From NCBI RefSeq assembly GCF_001642085.1, contig NZ_CP014699.1, positions 1 to 64,000 on the forward strand: a stretch of 64,000 bases of DNA, read 5' to 3'. The position numbers and the translations under genes were made by a program. The notes under the pieces were generated by a model. It had not been told where the DNA came from and did not search any database. It was given only the letters and a program-made list of their open reading frames with translations. Origin of the DNA: Streptococcus pantholopis. Lineage in GTDB: Bacteria; Bacillota; Bacilli; Lactobacillales; Streptococcaceae. This document shows positions 54,444 to 63,971 of the stretch, one piece after another (within the stretch, counting starts at the first letter, position 1; every line of letters starts with the position of its first letter).

Positions 54444-54940
54444 TGAGCGATTCTCATGGTGACCGTGAGATTGTTAAAGATATTAAGGAACGCTATTTGG
54501 GGAAAGTCACTGCGATTTTTCACAATGGGGATTCTGAACTGCCAAGTTCAGATACGGTTTGGGATGACATTTATGTTGTCGCTGGCAACTGCGATTACGA
54601 CAGCGGCTATCCCAACAGCCTGCTTATCCCTTTCCCCGGTGTGACGGTTGCCCAAACACACGGCCATCTCTACCATATTAACTTCACTTGGGATAATCTC
54701 ATCCGCTTCGCACAGGAAGGAGAGGCCGATATTTGTTTATACGGCCACCTGCACCGTCCTGCTGCCTGGCAGGAGCAAGGTGTCCTATTTCTTAATCCCG
54801 GCAGTGTTTCACAGCCGAGAGGAGAAATTAATGAGCGGCTCTATGCTAAGCTGGATATTGATGATGACAAAGTAAGCGTAAGCTATTATACACGTGAGCA
54901 CCAGCTCTACCCCGCACTGTCAAAGGAATTTATACGATGA
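54419..54940 (+). CDS. YfcE/MJ0936-type metallophosphoesterase
   Basis: 173 residues with the full set of metal ligands: MSDSHGD, FHNGDSE, VAGNCDY, QTHGHLY, YGHLHRP. The [10 protein letters not shown] motif is also present. A calcineurin-like phosphodiesterase; the natural substrate is unknown. It begins inside the rdgB end and ends 4 bases into the next gene. Confidence 0.93.
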   Translation: MASKTFIVMSDSHGDREIVKDIKERYLGKVTAIFHNGDSELPSSDTVWDDIYVVAGNCDYDSGYPNSLLIPFPGVTVAQTHGHLYHINFTWDNLIRFAQEGEADICLYGHLHRPAAWQEQGVLFLNPGSVSQPRGEINERLYAKLDIDDDKVSVSYYTREHQLYPALSKEFIR

Positions 54941-55401
54941 TTGCTAAGGAATTTGAAGACTTTTTACTCGGCCAGCTGGACAGTTATTTAATTCCGGCAG
55001 ATGAATTAGCCATCTTTGTTGATACGCATAATGCTGACCATGTGATGCTTCTGCTGGTTAATAACGGCTATTCCCGTGTCCCTGTCATTACCAAGGATAA
55101 AAATTATGTCGGTACGATTAGTATTGCGGATATTATGGCCTATCAGACTAAAGAGAAGCTGACAGCAGCGGAGCTGGCACAGACAGATATCGCTCCCATG
55201 GTTAATACTCAGATTGATACGATAAAAGATCATTCTGATTTAACTGAAATTATGCATAAATTGATCGACAACCCATTTTTGCCTGTTATTACGGATTCAG
55301 GGATTTTTGCTGGTATTATTACACGCAAATCTATTTTAAAAGCTGTTAACAGCCTTTTGCATAATTTCACGGATTTTTACACGATAACAGCCCATGAATG
55401 A
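54937..55401 (+). CDS. cbpB: CBS-domain protein (CbpB-like, possible cyclic-di-AMP receptor)
   Basis: 154 residues made of two CBS motifs (about 10-60 with VPVITKDKNYVGTISIADI, and 80-135 with LPVITDSGIFAGIITRKSIL). The family includes CbpB/DarB, which bind c-di-AMP and signal to the stringent-response enzyme in Bacillus and Listeria. Assignment to this role here is by family and size. It overlaps both neighbours. Confidence 0.88.
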   Translation: MIAKEFEDFLLGQLDSYLIPADELAIFVDTHNADHVMLLLVNNGYSRVPVITKDKNYVGTISIADIMAYQTKEKLTAAELAQTDIAPMVNTQIDTIKDHSDLTEIMHKLIDNPFLPVITDSGIFAGIITRKSILKAVNSLLHNFTDFYTITAHE

Positions 55402-56137
55402 TTTAATTGCAGCTTTTATAGACAGCAAAGCTCTTTCTTTAAACTCGCAAAAATCTTATTATTATGACCTGCAGCAGTTCAGTCAGACAGTAGGCAGCCG
55501 TATAAACAAGGAACGTCTCGCCTTGTATGAGCAGTCTTTGGCGCCTTTAGCCATCTCGGCTAAAAAACGAAAGATTTCTGCAGTGAATCAGTTTTTGTAT
55601 TTTCTCTACCTTAAGCAGGAGCTTGATAGCTTTTACCGGCTGCAGGTAAAGGACCGCCTGCCGGTAAAAACTGCAGTGCATCCCTTAATCGATTCTGCTG
55701 TTTTTTATCAAAAAAGCGTTAATGGCTGCGGCCAGCTGATCGCCTTATTAATCATCGAAACTGGTTTGCTGCCGAGTGAGATTCAAATGATCAAAGTCAC
55801 AGATGTGGACTTGACTTTTAAGGTGCTGCGTCTGACTAAGGCCGGTTTTAGCCGTGTGATTGAGCTGCCTGATCGTCTCCTGCCCTACATGAGTCCCTTT
55901 CTTTCTGATGATAAAACCTTTCTTTTTGAACACCGCGGCTCGTTTTACTCGCGACAATGGTTTTTTAAGCAGCTGAAAGCTTACTTGGCTGAAATTGACC
56001 AATCCGACTTAACGGCACAAAGCTTGCGGGAACAGTTCATTCTTTCACAGAAAACCAGCGGGAAAACACTGGCTCAAGTTAGCCGCAGTTTAGGTCTTAA
56101 AAGCCCGCTGACTTTGGAAAAATACTATAAAGACTAA
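55394..56137 (+). CDS. XerD-like tyrosine recombinase homologue lacking catalytic residues
   Basis: 247 residues with the phage-integrase fold and C-terminal TLEKYYKD, which keeps a Tyr. The first catalytic Arg is replaced (TGLLPSEIQ where active enzymes have TGLRxSE), and the HxxR box reads LREQFIL. It is therefore unlikely to recombine DNA. Streptococci keep this gene next to scpAB, which suggests a structural or DNA-binding role; the true Xer enzyme of streptococci is XerS. It ends at the base where scpA begins. Confidence 0.9.
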   Translation: MNDLIAAFIDSKALSLNSQKSYYYDLQQFSQTVGSRINKERLALYEQSLAPLAISAKKRKISAVNQFLYFLYLKQELDSFYRLQVKDRLPVKTAVHPLIDSAVFYQKSVNGCGQLIALLIIETGLLPSEIQMIKVTDVDLTFKVLRLTKAGFSRVIELPDRLLPYMSPFLSDDKTFLFEHRGSFYSRQWFFKQLKAYLAEIDQSDLTAQSLREQFILSQKTSGKTLAQVSRSLGLKSPLTLEKYYKD

Positions 56138-56841
56138 TGGACATAAAATTAAAAGATTTCGAAGGCCCCTTGGATTTACTGCTGCATTTGGTCTCTAAAT
56201 ATGAGGTGGATATTTATGATGTGCCGATTGTTGAAGTGATTGAGCAGTACTTGGCCTATATTGCTACTCTGCAGGCTATGAGGCTGGAAGTAGCCGGAGA
56301 TTATATGGTGATGGCCAGCCAGCTGATGTTGATTAAGAGCCGTAAGCTTCTGCCAAAAGTTGCTGAAACAGCTGTTGAAGAAGATGATCCGGAGTTAGAG
56401 CTTCTCAGTCAGATTGAGGAGTATCGGCGTTTCAAAGTTTTGAGCGACGAGCTGGCTGCTCAGCATGACAAACGCGCTGTTTACTATTCCAAGCCCAAAG
56501 AAGAACTGATTGTTGAAGACGCCATCTTAAAACAAGATAAATCTGTCATGGATCTGTTTCTGGCTTTTTCAAAAGTGATTTCTGCCAAACAGGAAGAGGT
56601 TAAAAACAGTCATACGGTCATTGAAAAAGATGACTATCGGATCGAAGACATGATGGCCCTGCTAAACAGCCGTTTGGAGAGTGAATCTTCTGTCGTCTTA
56701 ACCGGCGTTTTTGCAGGCTGTCAAAATCTGCAGGAAGCCATCACACTGTTTCTGGCCGCATTGGAATTAATCAAACGTCAGCAGGTCAGTGTTGAACAGG
56801 AAGATAATTTTGGCCGGATTATTTTACGAAAAGGAGCCTGA
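56137..56841 (+). CDS. scpA: Segregation and condensation protein ScpA
   Basis: 234 residues. The kleisin N-terminus [25 protein letters not shown] is clear, followed by the [17 protein letters not shown] helix and a C-terminal winged helix region ([18 protein letters not shown]). It bridges the SMC heads in the chromosome condensin with ScpB. Starts at the last base of the previous gene. Confidence 0.96.
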   Translation: MDIKLKDFEGPLDLLLHLVSKYEVDIYDVPIVEVIEQYLAYIATLQAMRLEVAGDYMVMASQLMLIKSRKLLPKVAETAVEEDDPELELLSQIEEYRRFKVLSDELAAQHDKRAVYYSKPKEELIVEDAILKQDKSVMDLFLAFSKVISAKQEEVKNSHTVIEKDDYRIEDMMALLNSRLESESSVVLTGVFAGCQNLQEAITLFLAALELIKRQQVSVEQEDNFGRIILRKGA

Positions 56842-56846
56842 AAAAG

Positions 56847-57437
56847 ATGTCTTATTTGTCTCAAATTGAGGCTTTGCTGTTTGTTGCAGGCGAAGACGGG
56901 TTAAGTCTGAGGGACTTGGCTCTTATGCTTGATTTAACGCCCACTGCCTTGCAGCAGCAGCTGGAAAAATTAGAGCAGAGGTACCAAGAAGACGATGATA
57001 GCTGCCTCTGTCTAACAGAAACAGCCAACAGCTATAAGCTGGTCACTAAAGCAGTCCATGCTGATTTACTGAGAAGATATGCCAAAGCTCCGATAAATCA
57101 AAGCCTGTCTCGGGCCAGCCTGGAAGTCTTGGCCATTATCGCTTATAAGCAGCCAGTGACCCGTATCGAAATCGATGATATCCGCGGGGTCAATTCCAGC
57201 GGAGCGCTGAGCAAGCTTCAGGCCTTTGGTTTAATTCGGGAGGCTGGGAAAAAAGAGGTTATCGGCCGTCCCAATCTTTATGCCACAACAGACTACTTTT
57301 TGGATTATATGGGCATTAATCATTTAGATCAGCTGCCTGATATTTCCGGTATAGAAATTAAGGAAGAAGAAACGGCTCTGTTTATGCCGGCTGATTCGAT
57401 GACAGAAACAAAAGGACAAAATTATGAGAATAAATAA
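56847..57437 (+). CDS. scpB: Segregation and condensation protein ScpB
   Basis: 196 residues. Two winged-helix domains: [21 protein letters not shown] at the start, and [31 protein letters not shown] in the second. Forms a dimer on ScpA. Five bases after scpA; overlaps rluB by 14 bases. Confidence 0.96.
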   Translation: MSYLSQIEALLFVAGEDGLSLRDLALMLDLTPTALQQQLEKLEQRYQEDDDSCLCLTETANSYKLVTKAVHADLLRRYAKAPINQSLSRASLEVLAIIAYKQPVTRIEIDDIRGVNSSGALSKLQAFGLIREAGKKEVIGRPNLYATTDYFLDYMGINHLDQLPDISGIEIKEEETALFMPADSMTETKGQNYENK

Positions 57438-58146
57438 ATATATTGCCCATGCCGGTCTGGCAAGCCGAAGAAAAGCTGAGGAGCTGATAAAACAAGGAGT
57501 GGTTACTCTGAATGGACAGGTTGTGACAGAACTGGCCACACTGGTCAAATCCGGAGACCGTGTCGCTGTAAAGGGAGAGCCTATCTATAATGAGGAAAAA
57601 GTCTATTATCTCCTCAATAAACCGCGCGGGACCATTTCCAGTGTTTCCGATGAGAAGGGGCGAAAAACCGTGGTAGATCTTTTACCTGAGGTTAAGGAGC
57701 GGATTTATCCTGTAGGGCGCTTAGACTGGGACACATCAGGACTGCTCCTTTTGACGAATGACGGTGATTTTACAGATAAGATGATTCACCCGCGCAATAA
57801 GATTAATAAGGTTTATTTAGCGCGTTTACAGGGCATAGCAACTAAAGAAAAGCTGCGTCCTCTTACGAAAGGGATGAAGCTTGACGGACAAAAGACCCAG
57901 CCTGCTCATTACCGCATTGTTAAAACGGATGCGGAAAAAAATCGTTCAGTAGTGGAGCTGACCATTCATGAAGGGCGGCATCATCAGGTTAAAAAGATGT
58001 TTGAAGCGGTTGGGCTTCCGGTTGATAAACTCTCAAGGATACAATTTGGCAGTCTTGACTTAGGGGGATTAAAACCGGGAGAGTTTCGCCGTCTTAGTAA
58101 AAAAGAGGTCAGCCAGCTGCATAATTTGGCTGTTAATAGTAACTGA
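57424..58146 (+). CDS. rluB: 23S rRNA pseudouridine synthase RluB-type
   Basis: 240 residues. An N-terminal S4 domain ([20 protein letters not shown]), then the RsuA/RluB catalytic core with [17 protein letters not shown] (catalytic Asp about residue 103) and [15 protein letters not shown]. Modifies a uridine in 23S rRNA. The ATG lies within scpB; the stop overlaps the yidD start by one base. Confidence 0.94.
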   Translation: MRINKYIAHAGLASRRKAEELIKQGVVTLNGQVVTELATLVKSGDRVAVKGEPIYNEEKVYYLLNKPRGTISSVSDEKGRKTVVDLLPEVKERIYPVGRLDWDTSGLLLLTNDGDFTDKMIHPRNKINKVYLARLQGIATKEKLRPLTKGMKLDGQKTQPAHYRIVKTDAEKNRSVVELTIHEGRHHQVKKMFEAVGLPVDKLSRIQFGSLDLGGLKPGEFRRLSKKEVSQLHNLAVNSN

Positions 58147-58400
58147 TGGTAAAAAAAGTACTTATTAGTTTAGTTCGTCTGTATCAAGCCTATCTGTCTC
58201 CCCTTTTTCCGCCTTCTTGCCGCTACCAGCCGACCTGCTCAAATTATATGATTGAAGCGATTGAAAAACACGGTCTTAAAGGTGTTCTCATGGGTTTGGC
58301 CCGTATTTTACGCTGCCATCCCTTTGTTCGAGGCGGCAAAGATCCGGTTCCGAATCGTTTTAGCCTGAAAAGAAACAGCCCGCGGTCATCAAATGAATAA
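58146..58400 (+). CDS. yidD: Membrane protein insertion efficiency factor YidD
   Basis: 84 residues with the family signature [31 protein letters not shown] and RCHPF. An amphipathic membrane-associated protein that helps YidC. Last gene of the murI-to-yidD run. Confidence 0.94.
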   Translation: MVKKVLISLVRLYQAYLSPLFPPSCRYQPTCSNYMIEAIEKHGLKGVLMGLARILRCHPFVRGGKDPVPNRFSLKRNSPRSSNE

Positions 58401-58402
58401 GC

Positions 58403-58438
58403 AAATCCCCATAGGACACTGTCCTATGGGGATTTTTA
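58403..58438. terminator. Bidirectional terminator between yidD and trkH
   Basis: A near-perfect hairpin of AAATCCCCATAGGACA and its complement with runs of A and T on the two sides. Confidence 0.92.
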
Positions 58439-58451
58439 AACTTCAAAGCTT

Positions 58452-59891
58452 TTAGATTTTGGACCAAGTTTTTGGGATAAAGAACAACAGCATAGGGTAA
58501 ATTTCTAAACGTCCGGCAATCATAGCAAAGGACAGCAGGACTTTGGAGAGGGGGTTGAAGATGGCAAAATTATCAGTTGTCCCCAGCATAGGTCCGATAT
58601 TGTTCATACATGAGGCAGCAGCACTGAAAACGGTCATAAAGTTATTATTATCCAGTGATAAAAAGAAGATCAGCCCCAGCAGAAAAATAACATAGAGCGC
58701 CAGATATTTTAAGACACCGTTCTGGGTCTCCTTATCAATCGTTTCATGATTGATATGCAGTGACATCATGCGATTAGGATAAAGGGTTGACATCACTTGG
58801 TTTTTGGTAATTTTAGCCAGAATTAGGGATCTCATAACCTTGAAACCGCCGGCTGTAGAGCCTGCCGATCCCCCGACAAACATGAGCAGCAGCAGAATGA
58901 CCTGAGAAAAGAGCGGCCAGCCGCTGATATCCGTAATACCATAACCTGTGGTAGTAATCGTTGCTGAAACTTGGAAAAAGACATACTCCAATCCCTGTCT
59001 GACATTATCATAAAGTCCTAAGACATTAAGGGCAATCAAACCTGCAGCAACTAAGACAATTTTGATATAGGTATGCAGTTCTTCGTCTTTGAAAAAAACT
59101 TTGAACTTTCTAAGCAAAAGGAAATAATAAAGATTAAAGTTAACGCCGAAAGCCAGCATTCCTAAGGAAACCAGATTGGTTATTAAAGAGCTGTTATAGT
59201 GGGCGATGCTGTCATTGTAGACAGCAAAACCGCCGGTTCCCGCAGTCCCCATAGCTGTAATCAGGCTGTCGTAGAAAGGGAGCCCTGCCAGCCACAGAAT
59301 CAAAGTAAACAGGGCAAACATAGCCAAGTAAATAAAGTAAAGGATTTGGGCAGTGTCTTTCAGTCTGGAAACCATCTTGCCAAAGACTGGTCCCGGAACT
59401 TCTGCCCGCATCACCTCAAGATGGCTGTTTTTACTGTTCTCCATAATTGCCAGGGCAAAGACCAGCACCCCCATCCCTCCGATTAGGTGAGCAAAGCTCC
59501 GCCAAAACATAAGAGCGGGGGAGAGGGCGGCCGTATCAGCAAGAATGGTCGCTCCGGTTGTGGTGAAACCTGAGCTCGTTTCAAAGAAAGCATCTATAAA
59601 ATTGGGGATCTGTCCTGTAAAGACAAAAGGGAGAGCTCCGAAAAAGGACCAGAGAACCCAGCATAAGGCAACAATCAGCAGAGCTTCTTTAGTGTATATA
59701 TGATAGTTTTTCGGTTTGATAAGGACACCTAAACCGCCCAGCAGGCAAAGCAGACCCATGGTTGCCAGAATACTGAAAAAAACAGCGCTTTCTTCCCGAT
59801 AAAGAGCCGCCACAATCAGCGGAACAATCATCAGGGCAGCTTCCAGTAAGAGTAATTTTGAAAGGAGATAGCGAATCATACTCTTATTCAT
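58452..59891 (-). CDS. trkH: Potassium uptake protein TrkH/KtrB type
   Basis: 479 residues with about ten membrane helices in four repeated pore units. The filter Gly of each is seen in SSGFTTTGATIL, GTAGTGGFAVY, TITTTGYGITD and MNNIGPML. This is the ion-conducting subunit working with the NAD-binding TrkA subunit encoded 3 bases upstream on the same strand. Confidence 0.95.
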   Translation of the reverse strand: MNKSMIRYLLSKLLLLEAALMIVPLIVAALYREESAVFFSILATMGLLCLLGGLGVLIKPKNYHIYTKEALLIVALCWVLWSFFGALPFVFTGQIPNFIDAFFETSSGFTTTGATILADTAALSPALMFWRSFAHLIGGMGVLVFALAIMENSKNSHLEVMRAEVPGPVFGKMVSRLKDTAQILYFIYLAMFALFTLILWLAGLPFYDSLITAMGTAGTGGFAVYNDSIAHYNSSLITNLVSLGMLAFGVNFNLYYFLLLRKFKVFFKDEELHTYIKIVLVAAGLIALNVLGLYDNVRQGLEYVFFQVSATITTTGYGITDISGWPLFSQVILLLLMFVGGSAGSTAGGFKVMRSLILAKITKNQVMSTLYPNRMMSLHINHETIDKETQNGVLKYLALYVIFLLGLIFFLSLDNNNFMTVFSAAASCMNNIGPMLGTTDNFAIFNPLSKVLLSFAMIAGRLEIYPMLLFFIPKTWSKI

Positions 59892-59894
59892 AAT

Positions 59895-61244
59895 CTACCT
59901 CTCAAATACATCATAGATATGACTGACATTATTTAAAAGGGTAATAACAACAATCTTGTCGCCTACCTCAAAAATGTCATCGCCTGTTGGGAAAATCGTC
60001 TTACCCTTTCGGATAATGGCAGCGATTAATACATCTTTTTTTAGTTTAAGGGAGGCCAGCGTTTTGCCGGCCATTTTGTTTTTAGCCCGAATTTCAAATT
60101 GCAGTGTTTCAACCTGTCCATTGGCAACATGGTGCATGGCATCAAGATTAGAATCCTGAGCATTGACACGTCCGCGAATGAAGTGCATCATACTGTCAAC
60201 GGCAATGCTTTTTGGGGTAACGATACTGGAAAATTGAGTCGTATCAATAATCTCTAAGAGACTGGTGCGGTTAACCTTAGTAATATTCTTTTGGATGCCT
60301 AATGTTTCTAAAAACATTGATGCGATGATATTTTCTTCGTCAACTCCAGTCAAGGTTGCGACCGCATCAAAGCTGGATACACTTTCTTCCATTAAAAAGT
60401 TTTTTACAGTTCCGTCTCCCTGTACAACATGAACATCAGGGAATTCCTGACTGAAAAGCTCTGCCCGTTCCGGATTGATTTCAATTAATTTAAAATGAAG
60501 CTTGGCCTGTCTTAGGATGTTCAGCAAGTAATAAGTAATCCGTCCAGCTCCGATAATCATCATGTTCTTGATTGTTTTAGAATTAACAAAATGATGAAAA
60601 GCCACCATTTCGGTCCGGTTTCCAGTGACAAAAATTCTGTCATCGGTCACAATTGTGTCCTCGCCGTCTGGTATGATAATTTTTCCCTGACGTTCAATGG
60701 CACAGATTACCACATTGCTGAATTTCTGTCGAAACTGACTGAGGCTCATCCTGCATAGCTTGCTGCTGTCGGTGACTTTGAATTCCATCAGCATAACCCT
60801 GCCATTGACAAAATGTTCAACAGATAAGGCATTGGGGAAATCGATAGAATTAGCGATATAGCGCGCTGTCAGCAGTTCAGGGTTGACAACTAAAGAAAAA
60901 CCGAGGAAATTTTTCTCTTTGAAATAGGGATTGGAGTATTCCGGATTGCGGACTCGGACAATGGTTTCCTTTGCCCCCATCTTTTTGGCAAGAACTGCAG
61001 CAATCATATTGACTTCATCTTTGTCGGTAATAGCAATGAAAATATCGCAGTCTTTGACATCAGCCTGCTCCAGAATTTTAAAATTGGCACCGTTGCCGAC
61101 AATTCCCATAATATCATAGTGCTTGGTAACATTCTTTAAAACCGGCTCTTTTTCTTCGATTAAGATAACGTCGTGTTCTTCTTCAACAAGCGAACGGCAG
61201 AGAGCTGTTCCCACCTTTCCTCCGCCAACAACAATTATTCTCAT
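59895..61244 (-). CDS. trkA: Potassium uptake regulatory subunit TrkA
   Basis: 449 residues with two Rossmann RCK-N domains (GGGKVG at residue 7; IIGAGRITYYLL near 231) and two RCK-C domains (about 140-215 and 370-449). It binds nucleotide and gates the TrkH channel. Related streptococcal potassium-transport subunits bind c-di-AMP. First gene of a trkA-trkH operon on the minus strand. Confidence 0.95.
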   Translation of the reverse strand: MRIIVVGGGKVGTALCRSLVEEEHDVILIEEKEPVLKNVTKHYDIMGIVGNGANFKILEQADVKDCDIFIAITDKDEVNMIAAVLAKKMGAKETIVRVRNPEYSNPYFKEKNFLGFSLVVNPELLTARYIANSIDFPNALSVEHFVNGRVMLMEFKVTDSSKLCRMSLSQFRQKFSNVVICAIERQGKIIIPDGEDTIVTDDRIFVTGNRTEMVAFHHFVNSKTIKNMMIIGAGRITYYLLNILRQAKLHFKLIEINPERAELFSQEFPDVHVVQGDGTVKNFLMEESVSSFDAVATLTGVDEENIIASMFLETLGIQKNITKVNRTSLLEIIDTTQFSSIVTPKSIAVDSMMHFIRGRVNAQDSNLDAMHHVANGQVETLQFEIRAKNKMAGKTLASLKLKKDVLIAAIIRKGKTIFPTGDDIFEVGDKIVVITLLNNVSHIYDVFER

Positions 61245-61422
61245 TTTTACCTCCAGTTTATATCCTTTATCATACTCCTTTTTTCCTTAAAATACTACTG
61301 ATTTCCTCTAAAAATCACTCAAAGCATCTTTGAATTTTTAGAGCCTATTTAAATGAGAAATAAGGGTTTCTAAAGGTAAAAGGAAGCTGGGCAAAAAAAT
61401 TACTATTTTTGTATCAAATATA

Positions 61423-61450
61423 TTGACTTTATATGTCAAAGTGTTATAAT
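61423..61450 (+). promoter_or_regulatory. Promoter of the trmL leader with overlapping inverted repeat
   Basis: TTGACT (61423-61428), a 16-nt spacer and TATAAT (61445-61450). TTGAC and GTCAA (61423-61427, 61435-61439) form a short inverted repeat across the spacer that could bind a regulator. Confidence 0.7.
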
Positions 61451-61459
61451 ATCATATGA

Positions 61460-61566
61460 GATTCGTTGGTTTAAATCAAACCTGTTATGATTTAAGAAAA
61501 CGAATCGCCACAACCACATTGTTTGCTGAGCTTGACTCCGGGCAGTGTGGTTATTTTTATGTTTTG
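61460..61566 (+). ncRNA. Structured leader RNA with possible pseudoknot and terminator, upstream of trmL
   Basis: GATTCGTT (61460-61467) pairs with AACGAATC (61499-61506). Inside, GGTTT/AAACC (61468-61472, 61478-61482) closes a loop AAATC that is complementary to GATTT at 61489-61493, so an H-type pseudoknot can form. A 10-bp terminator stem (61512-61521 with 61543-61552) and ATTTTTATGTTTT follow, ending before the trmL start. This layout suggests a riboswitch or attenuator, or a small RNA. A known family, for example the 23S-methyl motif of Lactobacillales, is possible but was not confirmed. Confidence 0.55.
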
Positions 61567-61586
61567 GAAGAAAGTGTGACAGGATA

Positions 61587-62135
61587 ATGAATATAGAAGA
61601 ATTGAGCCGGCGGCAGCACCGTTCTGACAGTCAAAGAAACCATATTGTTCTTTTTGAGCCCCAAATACCAGCTAATACAGGGAATATTGCCCGAACCTGT
61701 GCAGCTACAAACAGCCCTCTTCATATTATCCGGCCGATGGGCTTTCCGGTGGATGATAAAAAGATGAAGCGGGCAGGCTTAGATTATTGGGATAAGCTGG
61801 ATATCACTTTTTATGACAGTTTGGCAGAATTTATGGACAGCTCCCAGGGGATTGTCCATCTCATCAGTAAGTTTGCTGTCAAAACCTATGCGGCGGTCAA
61901 TTATAGGGACAGCCAGCCGCATTATTTTATCTTCGGCCGCGAAGATAAGGGACTGCCTGAGAGTTTTATGCGGGCTCATGCCGAACAGGCTCTGCGTATC
62001 CCTATGAATGATGAGCATGTCAGGAGTCTCAACCTGTCCAATGCAGTCTGTTTGATTATTTATGAGGCCTTGCGCCAGCAGGACTTTCCCGGTTTAGAAC
62101 TTACCCATACCTATGAGCAGGATAAATTAAAGTAA
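61587..62135 (+). CDS. trmL: tRNA 2'-O-methyltransferase TrmL
   Basis: 182 residues from ATG 61587. SPOUT enzyme with the TrmL motifs [40 protein letters not shown] and [17 protein letters not shown]. It methylates the wobble ribose of certain leucine tRNAs. About 25 residues longer at the N-terminus than short members. An earlier in-frame start (61545) lies inside the leader terminator and is unlikely. Confidence 0.93.
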   Translation: MNIEELSRRQHRSDSQRNHIVLFEPQIPANTGNIARTCAATNSPLHIIRPMGFPVDDKKMKRAGLDYWDKLDITFYDSLAEFMDSSQGIVHLISKFAVKTYAAVNYRDSQPHYFIFGREDKGLPESFMRAHAEQALRIPMNDEHVRSLNLSNAVCLIIYEALRQQDFPGLELTHTYEQDKLK

Positions 62136-62197
62136 AGGTTTCTGGGAATTCGGCCAGACAAGTAAAAACAGCCTTTACCTCGAAAACAAAACGTTGG

Positions 62198-62219
62198 AGA
62201 GCCTGAAGGCTCTTTTTTG
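62198..62219 (+). terminator. Terminator after trmL
   Basis: AGAGCC, TGAA loop, GGCTCT, then TTTTT. Confidence 0.85.
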
Positions 62220-62360
62220 CAGACCAGACACCAGAACAGAGTGTTTCTTGCTGCACTGTTAAAAAGACCTCTTTAAAAGTAATCAAGCCATAATAAAAAT
62301 GAGAAAGGCTGTTAATGAATATAAGGTAAAATGCATAGAACACTAAAAAAAGGAGGATTT

Positions 62361-63770
62361 ATGAAAGATACCAACCGAAACATTTTAAGTTTTCTTTTCC
62401 TGCTGTTTTTGTCAATTCAGCTAGGTTCTGCTGCCTTTCGCATCAGTGCTGATGAGATAAGTGCTGCAGAAAATCCGGCAGCCTCTTCTGAGACTGTCCA
62501 GACTGGGGCAAGTCAGGCAGAATGGGATAATTTTGCTGCTTCTGCAGACGAGGAACCTGTTTCAGCTCTTATAGAGACAGAAACAGATTCGCAGCTGGCA
62601 AATCTGACAGCTGATCAAACGGTTTCTGAAGAGGCAGGAGCGGCAGTCCTTCCTGTCGTATCAGAGGATGCAGCTTCTGTTCAGGATAATGTGTCCGAAC
62701 TTACAGGACAGTCCGTTATTCTGCCCGCTTATCGTTATGCCAATCAGGGTGATGATTACTGGACGCGGATAACAGCTGTGGGAGGCAGTCAGATTCCTTA
62801 TGTGATTATCAATCCGGACAGCGGTCCGGGGACTGCTCCCAATGCTGACTTCAGCCGGCAAATAGCCGACAACAGGAATGCCGGAATTCAGAATATTGCC
62901 TATGTCAAGACCGATTATTTCAATCGCAGTTTAGCTGATATTACAGCTGATGTCGATCGCTATGTTGCCTTTTATGGGACAGACAATATCGCCGGTATTT
63001 TCTTCGATGAAGCCGGAGCTGGCACCAATCCAAATGACTTGCAGGTGATGGCCGATTTATATACCTATGTCAAAAACACCTATCCCAATATGACCGTCAT
63101 CGCTAATCCCGGCCGCTCCATCACAGATGATCTGTCCCCTTATGCTGATATCTGGCTGACCAGTGAAGTCAGTGCAGAAGACTATATCAATAATTTTCCG
63201 CAGCCTCAGTCAAATTTTGAAAATGATTCCGCCAATGCCAACCGGATTTTCCACTTGATTTATGCCGCGGATCCGGCTCAATATGACACACTTATTGAAC
63301 TAGCACGGCAGCGCAATGCCGGCTGGCTGATGATTACGGATGATGTGCAAAACAATCCCTACGATGAGCTGCCGACAGATTTTGAAAGTCTGATGTCCCG
63401 TATTAATGCGCTTGGCAGACCGGCTGATCTTGCCCCTGAGGCTGTTGCTGCTGGCATACAGCCAACTGAAACAACAGTTGAGCCAGTCCTGGCTAATGCT
63501 TTGCTTTCAGCAGAGAGTGCCCCTCTATCGTTAACGATTGATCCGTCAGACCAGTCAGAGGCAGCCGGAATATCATCAGATCGGCTGCCGGCCGGTCAGG
63601 CTGGACAGCTGCAGCGTCAGACAGCACTTACAGCTCCTGCCGATCAGCAGCATCAGGTTTTACCGGAGACTGGTCAAGTCCCTGACAGTCTGTACCTGTT
63701 TTTATCAGGGATTCTGTCACTGATTGCATTGGGCTTGGTCCTTTATCGTTTCAAAGGACTTCAAAAATAA
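62361..63770 (+). CDS. LPXTG-anchored surface protein with spherulin-4/GH135-like domain
   Basis: 469 residues from ATG 62361 (AAAGGAGG). A signal peptide (about 1-33) is followed by an acidic Ala/Glu/Ser/Thr-rich linker (34-120) and a TIM-barrel-like domain of the spherulation-specific family 4 (about 122-355). That domain has VILPAYRYANQ, PYVIINPDSGPG, FFDEAGAG (likely catalytic acidic residues) and NPGRS. A Pro/Ala/Gln-rich wall-spanning part comes next, then the sortase signal LPETG (about residue 436), a membrane helix and a basic tail. GH135 relatives cut alpha-1,4-galactosaminogalactan, so an exopolysaccharide hydrolase at the cell surface is plausible. Not shown. Confidence 0.82.
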   Translation: MKDTNRNILSFLFLLFLSIQLGSAAFRISADEISAAENPAASSETVQTGASQAEWDNFAASADEEPVSALIETETDSQLANLTADQTVSEEAGAAVLPVVSEDAASVQDNVSELTGQSVILPAYRYANQGDDYWTRITAVGGSQIPYVIINPDSGPGTAPNADFSRQIADNRNAGIQNIAYVKTDYFNRSLADITADVDRYVAFYGTDNIAGIFFDEAGAGTNPNDLQVMADLYTYVKNTYPNMTVIANPGRSITDDLSPYADIWLTSEVSAEDYINNFPQPQSNFENDSANANRIFHLIYAADPAQYDTLIELARQRNAGWLMITDDVQNNPYDELPTDFESLMSRINALGRPADLAPEAVAAGIQPTETTVEPVLANALLSAESAPLSLTIDPSDQSEAAGISSDRLPAGQAGQLQRQTALTAPADQQHQVLPETGQVPDSLYLFLSGILSLIALGLVLYRFKGLQK

Positions 63771-63778
63771 GAAAATTC

Positions 63779-63831
63779 TCTAATATCTGCAGCAGTCCCC
63801 TGCCAGTCAGATATTAGGGATTTTTTTGTCT
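63779..63831 (+). terminator. Terminator after the LPXTG gene
   Basis: CTAATATCT and AGATATTAG form the outer stem around a GC-rich inner part. GGGATTTTTTTG follows. Confidence 0.8.
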
Positions 63832-63971
63832 GATAAAGAGAGTTTAGACGTTTGTCCTGTCCTGCGGACCTAGCTATGCAGCTTAGCAGTGATTTTTGCA
63901 TCTTGCCTGTTTGGCTATTGTCTTTCAAACTAGGTTTGCTATACTAATGGCTGAAAGGAGGTTCTTTTTCT

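Noticed and set aside
55394-56137. Considered as an active integrase of a mobile element
   Set aside because: It sits in a conserved housekeeping operon and lacks the catalytic Arg/His residues.
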